Shown here: positions 1 through 5,926 of the stretch, in pieces | Layout of the letters: the number at the start of each line of letters is the position of its first letter | Position numbering within the stretch: the first letter of the stretch is position 1 | From: an uncultured Eubacteriales bacterium | GTDB lineage: Bacteria > Bacillota > Clostridia > Oscillospirales > CAG-272 | NCBI GenBank assembly: GCA_934503195.1 | Contig: CAKSVM010000083.1 | Location: forward strand, 1 to 13,541 | Length of the DNA stretch: 13,541 bases | Direction of reading: 5' to 3' | The notes under the pieces: generated by a model | Database searches by the model: none | Told to the model about the DNA's origin: nothing | What the model saw: the letters and a program-made list of their open reading frames with translations, nothing else | Program-made: the position numbers and the translations under genes

Positions 1-6
1 GAACGG

Positions 7-110
7 CTCGCGTCCGGGCGGCAAAGCCGCCCGGACGCGAGTGCAGGTTGCGCGCTTTCGCGCGCAATCGACCTCGCTTCGCGAGGCCGACGCCGCTTCG
101 CGCCGCCTGC
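7..110. repeat. Cluster of GC-rich perfect hairpins
   Basis: Several inverted repeats lie end to end. Positions 7-22 and 26-41 form a perfect 16-bp stem with an AAA loop. Positions 48-55 and 60-67 form a perfect 8-bp stem with loop TTTC. Positions 72-77 and 81-86 form a 6-bp stem with loop TTC. GCAGG (43-47) can pair with CCTGC (106-110) and enclose the last two in a branched fold. No T-run follows on either strand, so this is not a standard intrinsic terminator, although it lies downstream of the leftward gntR gene and could stop transcription or protect the 3' end. It resembles a REP-like intergenic element. No gene is visible in 1-184. Confidence 0.75.
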
Positions 111-184
111 CCACTACAGACATTTTCAAACGTAAACTTCATCCAAAAAGTAACACCTCCCGCGGTCGTGAGCTTGGAAAAAGA

Positions 185-919
185 TCATTCCACGTCTTCC
201 GAGGAATCTGACGATCCGGCCTGATTCCTCTTCGACCGCTCGGATAAATGCCGCTTCGCGATCTCAATGTGAAGCTCCATCGCCGCTTTCGCCTCGACCG
301 GGGAACGGTTCTCAATCGCCCTCAGAATCGACTGATGCTCAAAGTACGCCCCCGACCTGTCCCTGTCCTCGTTCGACGCCGAACTGTAGATGAGAAAATA
401 CCGTAAAAGACTCCGACAGATCTCGCCGAGAAGCCGGTTCCCCGACTCCTCAAGTATCGTCCGGTGGAACTCGTAGTCAAGCTCCGCAAGCTTCTTCGGA
501 CTCCGGCACGACGAAAATTCCTCCTGAATCCGCTCCAGCTTACTTATCGTCCCGCGGGCCGCCGACCTCGCGCAGAGCGACGCCGCGTACGGCTCGATGC
601 AGGCGCGCACGTCAAGCATCTCCTCTACCGGAACCCGGTTCGACTCCAGAAGATCCATCACTCCGCTTCCAAGCCCCGGAAGCTCGGTCTCACTCGTGAT
701 CAGCGCGAACGCGCCCCGGTTCGGAATGATCTTCACATACCCCGAGGCCGCCAGAAGCTTCAGTGCCTCGCGTACCGACGACCTCGCCGCGCCAAGCTCG
801 GCCGCGAGCGTCATTTCGCCCGGAAGATGATCGTCCGGACTGAATTTTCCGGAAAAAAGTATCTCCTTCTTTATCCGCTCCGCCAGCTCATACGCTACCG
901 GAGTCTTTTTGTTTTCCAT
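185..919 (-). CDS. GntR-family regulator, FadR subfamily (FCD domain)
   Basis: A 244-residue DNA-binding transcription factor. The winged helix-turn-helix covers about residues 8-73, with the typical LPGEMTLAAELGAARSSVREA recognition region and the RG.F wing end. The C-terminal all-helical FCD ligand domain covers about 90-225 and keeps the usual metal/ligand positions D148, H152, H195 and H217. The length is normal for the family. An AAGGAG (931-936) overlaps the stop codon of the upstream aldolase gene, 11 bases before the ATG. It is the last gene of the sialidase-like/aldolase/regulator operon. Two FCD-type operators at that operon's promoter suggest autoregulation, with a sugar acid or similar pathway intermediate as a plausible inducer. 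The effector is unknown. Confidence 0.92.
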   Translation of the reverse strand: MENKKTPVAYELAERIKKEILFSGKFSPDDHLPGEMTLAAELGAARSSVREALKLLAASGYVKIIPNRGAFALITSETELPGLGSGVMDLLESNRVPVEEMLDVRACIEPYAASLCARSAARGTISKLERIQEEFSSCRSPKKLAELDYEFHRTILEESGNRLLGEICRSLLRYFLIYSSASNEDRDRSGAYFEHQSILRAIENRSPVEAKAAMELHIEIAKRHLSERSKRNQAGSSDSSEDVE

Positions 920-934
920 ATAATCTGATTCTCC

Positions 935-1870
935 TTATTTTCCGAACCTCCCGCAAAGCCGATCCATCCGGTCGACACAGAGACGGTCGTAATTCCCCAT
1001 CCGCGAAACGTCGCAGGCGCGGCTGATCGTCTCCATCTTCACGCCGATCTTATTTAGATGATACTTCGCGATCGCCGGATAGGTCAGATACTCGATGAAC
1101 GCCGCCTGAGACAGCAGATCCGCCAGCTCCTCCGCTCCCTCCGACTCATACTCCCGGCAGAGCTTCACGTAAAGCGCGGGATGAAAATTGCACATCACGC
1201 CGCAGTAGCCCGCGTAGCCGCTCCTCAGCGAGTCGAGCAGGGTCTGCGCGTTCGCGTTGAAAAGACATGGCTTCAGAGCCGGCGACGGCGTCGACTCAAT
1301 CCGCGCTCCCCTTCTTCTGATCTCGTCCGGGTCACAGCAGGTGTCCTTAATGAACGCGAACCGACCCGTCCGCACCACATGGTCGATCATCGCCGGGGTC
1401 AGCAGCCGCTTGTAGGGACGCGGGCATTCGTAAACCCCGAGCGGAATATCCGGGAGCTTTTCGATCAGCCGGTCAAGCCCCGAAATCCACCTCTCGTCCG
1501 ACGTGTTCTCAATGTCAAGCCGATTCGTTATCAGAATCACCGAGTCGACTCCGGTCCCGGCGACAAGCCGGAGCTCCTCGACCTGAGACTCAAACGAGTC
1601 GCTGATATGCCCCGACGCGACGATCGTCATCCGCCGCCCCGTCTTCGCGAGCGAGTCTGACGTCTCCTTCACGACCCGCGCGAGCTTCACACGGTCGGCA
1701 AGGTCGAGACAATGTATCTCGCTCGACTGGCAGGACGCGAAAATTCCGTCACAGCCCTCATTGTAATACCACCGGACAAGCTCGGTCACCGCGCCGTAAT
1801 CGACGCTTCCATCCTTATTATATGGTGTTATCATAGTCGGATACGCGCCGGAATTCGGTCTGAACATCAT
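935..1870 (-). CDS. DapA/NanA-family class I aldolase (dihydrodipicolinate synthase family)
   Basis: A 311-residue TIM-barrel protein of the Schiff-base aldolase family that includes dihydrodipicolinate synthase and N-acetylneuraminate lyase. The Schiff-base lysine is K175 in FAFIKDTCC, and Y147 in GVYECP matches the catalytic tyrosine. The pyruvate-binding GTTGE loop reads CQSSE (residues 47-51), a variant I recall from an uncharacterised DapA-like group in carbohydrate clusters. A role in lysine synthesis is therefore unlikely. It probably cleaves or forms a 2-keto acid sugar derivative, giving pyruvate. The ATG overlaps the stop of the sialidase-like gene by four bases, with an AAGGAG five bases upstream, so the two are translationally coupled. 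It might act as a sialic-acid lyase, but the substrate cannot be read from sequence. Confidence 0.88.
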   Translation of the reverse strand: MMFRPNSGAYPTMITPYNKDGSVDYGAVTELVRWYYNEGCDGIFASCQSSEIHCLDLADRVKLARVVKETSDSLAKTGRRMTIVASGHISDSFESQVEELRLVAGTGVDSVILITNRLDIENTSDERWISGLDRLIEKLPDIPLGVYECPRPYKRLLTPAMIDHVVRTGRFAFIKDTCCDPDEIRRRGARIESTPSPALKPCLFNANAQTLLDSLRSGYAGYCGVMCNFHPALYVKLCREYESEGAEELADLLSQAAFIEYLTYPAIAKYHLNKIGVKMETISRACDVSRMGNYDRLCVDRMDRLCGRFGK

Positions 1871-3306
1871 CCGCGCTCCTTTCCGAGAAGCTCTCTGAAA
1901 TTTTCGATCCTGTGGAAGGTCGCGTAGTTGCTGTCGTGGAAGTTATGCGCGCCGTTAAAAGCCGTCCGCGACTGGTAAATTATGTCGTCCCCGGCGATCC
2001 CGAAGCTCACGTACTGGAATCCGATCTTCCCGGGATCGGCGTCGCGATAGTCGATAAGATGCGAGACGAGCGACCAGTCGTCAAGATTCTCCGAGCAGAG
2101 AAGCGATAGAAGATTCCGGTTAGTCGCGGGCGACTCAAGCCGATAGCTTCCGATCATGAAGTAAAGCCTCGTCTTTTCGTCGAAGACAATATCGACCTTC
2201 GACTGGTTGATCGGGCAGTCGATGAAGCCGTCAAACACAAGCTCCCCTTCGCGGTCGGACGGGTCGAATCTGAGCTTAAGCAGCTTCCCCGGCGCGTAAC
2301 GGAGAATGTCGTAGACCTTTCCGTCGGGCGCGGTGACGACGCAACCCTCGATTCCGCCCGCGACGCCGTTCAGTTTCGCCTCCGGATGCTCGTCCGGATT
2401 CCAGATTCCGCTTGAAAGCCAGTTCGCCGGGTCGAGAAGATCCGAATCCTCGGGCGCGGAGATGACGAAATCGCAGAAGATCCCCTTCGCCCACGCGCCG
2501 TACTGAACGTCGGTCATGACGAGTCCATGCGAGACTTCAACCTTCATCGGCGCGCGGTGGCATCCGCACTCGGCCGAGAGCGACGAGCCGCGGAAAAGCA
2601 CGGTCGGCGTCGTCCACGTCGCGCCGCCGTCATCCGAGCGTCCGATCAGAAGATCGCCGTACTCCCGCGAACAGCCGATGAGATAGAGCTTCCCACCCGC
2701 GATGAAAAGCCCGCCCCAGAAGCAGGGGAAGACCTCGGTCAGGTACTCAAACCGCTTTCCGCCGTCGGTCGAACGGAAGATCAGCGTCAGATTCTGCCCC
2801 TTCTCGCCGTGGAAGACGTCCATCGACGCGAGAATCGTTCCATCCGGAAGCGTGAGAAGCGACGGCGACGCCAGATAGCGTCCCGAGAAAAGGTACTCAT
2901 CATCCTCGGGATGAAGATAATTTATCACGGTTCCGGGGACGTATCCGGTTCTGACGAGTCTGACCGACGAACGGGTTCCGTCGGCGCGCTCGACATAAAC
3001 CTCGAAGTCGCGCTCATCCTCGCAGGCGATATCGGCCGTGAAGAAATTCTTAAGGCGTTCGGGTCTCACCGGGATGAACCCGCCCTCTTCACGCGGACGA
3101 TAGTATACGAGATGATCCGCGTCGGCGATTTTGTCGTACAATCCTGAAGAAGCCACTGAGAGATTGTCGTTCAATCCGTTGTCGATGAAATCGACCGTGA
3201 ATCCTCCCCTTCCCGGTTCAAGGCGGCATATGTAAGGCGACAACGCGCGTGAATACTTGTAAAGCTCAGCGTACGGCCTGAAGCTCCAGCTTGTGACAGG
3301 TTTCAT
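1867..3306 (-). CDS. Sialidase-like BNR/Asp-box protein
   Basis: A 479-residue beta-propeller protein resembling exo-alpha-sialidases. Two Asp boxes are visible, STDGGKRF (about residues 179-186) and SDDGGATW (224-231). A RYLASPSLLTLPDGTILAS stretch resembles the N-terminal substrate-binding strand of sialidases. The C-terminal FQYVSFG...RTAFNGAHNFHDSNYATFHR block occurs in a group of unassigned sialidase-like proteins. There is no signal peptide, so it should be cytoplasmic, unlike secreted sialidases, and may act on imported oligosaccharides. The start at 3306 is chosen because GGAGGA lies six bases upstream; an in-frame TTG at 3324 falls in the operator at the transcription start. It is the first gene of the operon. 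I could not confirm a full sialidase arginine triad, so hydrolysis of sialic acid is unproven. Confidence 0.82.
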   Translation of the reverse strand: MKPVTSWSFRPYAELYKYSRALSPYICRLEPGRGGFTVDFIDNGLNDNLSVASSGLYDKIADADHLVYYRPREEGGFIPVRPERLKNFFTADIACEDERDFEVYVERADGTRSSVRLVRTGYVPGTVINYLHPEDDEYLFSGRYLASPSLLTLPDGTILASMDVFHGEKGQNLTLIFRSTDGGKRFEYLTEVFPCFWGGLFIAGGKLYLIGCSREYGDLLIGRSDDGGATWTTPTVLFRGSSLSAECGCHRAPMKVEVSHGLVMTDVQYGAWAKGIFCDFVISAPEDSDLLDPANWLSSGIWNPDEHPEAKLNGVAGGIEGCVVTAPDGKVYDILRYAPGKLLKLRFDPSDREGELVFDGFIDCPINQSKVDIVFDEKTRLYFMIGSYRLESPATNRNLLSLLCSENLDDWSLVSHLIDYRDADPGKIGFQYVSFGIAGDDIIYQSRTAFNGAHNFHDSNYATFHRIENFRELLGKERG

Positions 3307-3323
3307 TCTGATTCCTCCGATCA

Positions 3324-3342
3324 AATATTGTCAGACAATATT
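3324..3342. promoter_or_regulatory. FCD-GntR operator O1 at the transcription start
   Basis: AATATTGTCAGACAATATT is a perfect 19-bp palindrome (9-1-9). Its core TTGTCAGACAA fits the FCD-GntR pattern TNGTNNNACNA. It overlaps the end of the -10 box and the expected start site of the leftward sialidase-like operon, so a bound repressor would block initiation. The regulator encoded at 185-919 is the obvious candidate. Confidence 0.8.
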
Positions 3343-3368
3343 ATATCACGGATTCAGCCGTTTGTCAA
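3340..3368 (-). promoter_or_regulatory. Sigma-A promoter of the sialidase-like/aldolase/gntR operon
   Basis: Read on the minus strand, TTGACA (3368-3363) and TATAAT (3345-3340) are both perfect consensus boxes with a 17-base spacer. Such a strong promoter fits control by repression. Confidence 0.88.
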
Positions 3369-3379
3369 GAGGTCTCGTA

Positions 3380-3396
3380 AAATTGTACGACAATTT
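3380..3396. promoter_or_regulatory. Second FCD-GntR operator O2 upstream of -35
   Basis: AAATTGTACGACAATTT has 7-bp perfect arms, and its core TTGTACGACAA again fits TNGTNNNACNA. Its centre lies 55 bp from that of O1, about five helical turns, which would suit cooperative binding or a small loop across the promoter. Confidence 0.65.
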
Positions 3397-3424
3397 CGTG
3401 AGATTCCGCCGTCCCGGAAGCCGA

Positions 3425-3457
3425 AAAAGCGGCGCGGACGGCAAAGCCGCCCGCGCC
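3425..3457 (-). terminator. Intrinsic terminator of the esterase gene
   Basis: As minus-strand RNA, the arms at 3457-3446 and 3442-3431 form a 12-bp stem with a UUU loop. The stem is fully paired because its one irregular position is a G-U wobble; in plus-strand RNA it would be an A-C mismatch. GC and then TTTTT follow. It starts about 15 bases after the stop codon of the acetylxylan-esterase-family gene. Confidence 0.78.
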
Positions 3458-3471
3458 CTGTCATCGCCCGC

Positions 3472-4635
3472 TCAGCGGACGTACGAGATCTCCTCAACCG
3501 GACGATAAGGATGAGTCATGTTCTGAATGAACTTCATCGTCTTCTCGGTTTTGAAATTGTGCCAGAGAACGACCTCGCCCGACGGCGGGCAGACGTAATC
3601 GCCGAGTCCGCAGGCGATGTCGACCGGGCACTTGACTCTCGACGCCGCCGCGGCCGTGTCGAAATACCGCACGCCCTCGTCAAACTCGGGTCTCCAGCCG
3701 CGCATACGCCCGATCGTGATTCCGCCAAGATCGCAGAGCCACGGGATGAAAATCGCGATCTTCGTCACGTCGTCAATGTGCGCCGCGACGTTGACCGTCT
3801 GCATCGCGCCCATCGAGCCGCCCGAAAGCTCAAAGCCCTTCCCGTCGTACTCCGGAAGCTTCCGCATCCATCTTACGCCCTGTATGTCGCGCAGAATCAG
3901 GTTCGCGAAGAAGCAGGTCTCCGGACGCTTGTTCTCCTCGCGGTTGAAAGCGAAGCCCGAGTGAGTCTTCGCGTACTCCGCGTAATATTCACCCTCCCGT
4001 AGATTCTCGTGTCCGTGAATCGAAATGTCGAGAACCGCCGTTCCCGGAACGCGGTTTATCAGCGCGCCGTCGTAGCCGTAGCCGTGGAACGTGATCTTTC
4101 CCTTCAGGGAACCCGGAGCCGCGTTTCTCGGCATCGTCAGAATCGCCGAAACCGGAACGTCGCCGACCGCCTTTATCCTCAGATCGTACGCCACATAATC
4201 GGGATCGCCCGCGTCGACCCCGACCTTCATCAGCGTCTCGGGCTCAACCTCGTCGAGCTTCGCGAGCTGTCTCTCCCAGAACTCGTCGTAGTCGGCCGGA
4301 TCCTCAACTCCCTGCGAAATCTTATCGATCTCGGCTCCCGCGCCGCCCTCGAACTTGTCGATTCCGGCGAGCGGAGTCCCGTCGGCCGCGAGCGCGGTCA
4401 CGATCACGTGGACGAATCCCGGCTTCGAAACCGACGCCTTTACCGTGATTTTTCCGGTCTCGCCGGGAACAAGTCCGGTGTGACGCGCGCCGTCGTCGCC
4501 GTAGCACTCCCACCTGAAGAGCGGAACGCCGAAAATCTTTCCGTCGTGAACGAGTTCAAGCTCAAAGACCATCTCCTCGCCGCAGGAATACTCTACCGCG
4601 TCCTTTGTCGTAGAGCCGCGAAAATAATTTGCCAT
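3472..4635 (-). CDS. Acetylxylan esterase / cephalosporin-C deacetylase family (AXE1, CE7)
   Basis: A 387-residue alpha/beta hydrolase predicted to remove acetyl groups from xylo-oligosaccharides or other acetylated sugars. The nucleophile elbow is GGSMG with S274, the acid is D346 in CGLGDYVCPPS (a CE7 signature), and H375 in MTHPYRP completes the triad. Residues 1 to about 95 form a beta-rich domain before the hydrolase fold. No signal peptide is seen, so it is likely intracellular and acts on imported glycans. The start is the ATG at 4635 with AAAGGA nine bases upstream; a TTG at 4653 is in frame but has a poorer site. It has its own promoter and terminator, so it is monocistronic. No FCD operator is seen at its promoter, so it may not share control with the sialidase-like operon. 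Confidence 0.9.
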   Translation of the reverse strand: MANYFRGSTTKDAVEYSCGEEMVFELELVHDGKIFGVPLFRWECYGDDGARHTGLVPGETGKITVKASVSKPGFVHVIVTALAADGTPLAGIDKFEGGAGAEIDKISQGVEDPADYDEFWERQLAKLDEVEPETLMKVGVDAGDPDYVAYDLRIKAVGDVPVSAILTMPRNAAPGSLKGKITFHGYGYDGALINRVPGTAVLDISIHGHENLREGEYYAEYAKTHSGFAFNREENKRPETCFFANLILRDIQGVRWMRKLPEYDGKGFELSGGSMGAMQTVNVAAHIDDVTKIAIFIPWLCDLGGITIGRMRGWRPEFDEGVRYFDTAAAASRVKCPVDIACGLGDYVCPPSGEVVLWHNFKTEKTMKFIQNMTHPYRPVEEISYVR

Positions 4636-4670
4636 GATATTTTTTCCTTTCAAGAAAAAGATTTTTTCAT

Positions 4671-4699
4671 ATTATACCGCAAACCGCGCCGGTTGTCAA
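4671..4699 (-). promoter_or_regulatory. Sigma-A promoter of the esterase gene
   Basis: On the minus strand, TTGACA (4699-4694) and TATAAT (4676-4671) are perfect boxes with a 17-base spacer, about 36 bases upstream of the chosen ATG. It starts immediately after the end of the permease gene. Confidence 0.87.
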
Positions 4700-4704
4700 T
4701 GCAC

Positions 4705-4727
4705 AAAATGATATTTTTTATCATTTT
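4705..4727 (-). terminator. Possible weak AT-rich terminator of the permease operon
   Basis: AAAATGATA and TATCATTTT are 9-bp perfect arms around a five-base loop, overlapping the permease stop codon. The stem has only two G-C pairs, and the T-run is the end of the 3' arm. It could act weakly in either direction, or be only the end of the operon. Confidence 0.3.
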
Positions 4728-5920
4728 CCGATATAAACCGACATGATCACGGTCAGAATCAGCAGAAACGAGAAATTCATAAGAAGGAAAAGCCCGATGT
4801 ACTGCTTCGTCCGCTTCGGATAATTCTTCGTGTACTCGCGGAAGGTGATAAGGCTCGCCAGCGACGCGATCAGCGTCCCCACGCCGCCGATGTTGACTCC
4901 GACAAGAAGCGCGCGGTAATTTTCGGTGAACTGCGACAGAAGTATCGCCGACGGCACGTTTGAGATGAACTGACACGACAGAATCGAAAAAATCAGCGTG
5001 TTCTTGTCAAGAAGCCCCGAGACAAAGTCGCGCACCACCCCGATCCGCGCCATGTTTCCCGAAAAGACGAAGAAGGCCGCGAAGGTTCCGAGAAGTGGAT
5101 AGTCGACCATCGCGAGCGACTTCCGGTCGACAATAAGCAGCACCGCCGGGATAATTATAAGCCCGACCCAGTAAGGAATCCCGCGGAAGACAATCGCCGT
5201 CGCCAGCGCGAAAAGGAGCGTGTAGATTATCGTCTTCCCGCGCGGAAGCGGATCGACGCTGTCCGCCGGAAACTCGATTTTTGTCGGCTTCACGAAAAAA
5301 CAGCAGGCCGTGATTATCGCGATCGAGACCGCGAACGGAAGCGCCATTATCGACATGAACTCGCCGACCGGAATCTCGTATTTCGTGTAGAGATAGAGAT
5401 TCTGCGGATTTCCGAAGGGAGTCAGCATCCCGCCGAGATTCGCCGCGATGTTCTGGAGAATGAAGGTGAGCGACGTGTAGCGTTCGTTTCCCGTCCCCGA
5501 GAGGACGAAATACCCGAGCGGCAGGAAGGTGATTAAAGCCATGTCGTTCGCGATGAACATTGACCCGATGAAGGTTATGTAAACGACCGCGATGACGCAG
5601 AGCCGGATGTTTCCGAATCTTTTCACGATCCCGCGCGCGAGGATGTAGAAGAAATTGATCCGCTTGAACGCGCAGACGACCGCCAGAACGCAGAAAAGGC
5701 AGGTCAGCGTCTTGAAGTCGAAATATCCGAGATATTTTTCGTCCGGCGGCACGATGAACGACGTCACGGCCGCCGCGATAAGCGCGATGACAAGGACGGT
5801 ATTCTTCTTCGCGAACGCCCTGAGCTTCGCGAAAACTCCCTCTCCCCGCGGCTCTGGCGTCTGTCCGGGATGAAAGCCGTGAATGTCGGCGCGCTCACGT
5901 GAAAACGCTATGAATTTCAT
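4721..5920 (-). CDS. ArsB/SLC13 (ion transporter superfamily) permease
   Basis: A 399-residue inner-membrane protein with about 10-12 hydrophobic segments from residue 40 to 396, after a polar N-terminus of about 38 residues. It carries superfamily signatures: ANDMALITFLPL (124-135), TPFGNPQNL (167-175), SNVPSAILLS (320-329) and a Gly-rich TLIASLASLI (349-358). These suit a YbiR/ArsB/citrate-transporter-like anion or Na+-coupled permease. No ArsR or arsenate reductase gene is nearby, so arsenite export is not indicated. The ATG lies six bases after the stop of the glycosyltransferase/pyruvyl transferase gene with GGTGA ahead of it, so it is cotranscribed. The substrate is unknown. Confidence 0.85.
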   Translation of the reverse strand: MKFIAFSRERADIHGFHPGQTPEPRGEGVFAKLRAFAKKNTVLVIALIAAAVTSFIVPPDEKYLGYFDFKTLTCLFCVLAVVCAFKRINFFYILARGIVKRFGNIRLCVIAVVYITFIGSMFIANDMALITFLPLGYFVLSGTGNERYTSLTFILQNIAANLGGMLTPFGNPQNLYLYTKYEIPVGEFMSIMALPFAVSIAIITACCFFVKPTKIEFPADSVDPLPRGKTIIYTLLFALATAIVFRGIPYWVGLIIIPAVLLIVDRKSLAMVDYPLLGTFAAFFVFSGNMARIGVVRDFVSGLLDKNTLIFSILSCQFISNVPSAILLSQFTENYRALLVGVNIGGVGTLIASLASLITFREYTKNYPKRTKQYIGLFLLMNFSFLLILTVIMSVYIGK

Positions 5921-5926
5921 GAATTG

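Noticed and set aside
3307..3324. TTG start at 3324 for the sialidase-like gene
   Set aside because: It lies in the operator at the transcription start. The ATG at 3306 has an ideal GGAGGA site.
4721..5920. Arsenite efflux pump assignment
   Set aside because: The fold family fits, but no arsR, arsC or arsA is present and the motifs suit the wider SLC13/YbiR group equally well.
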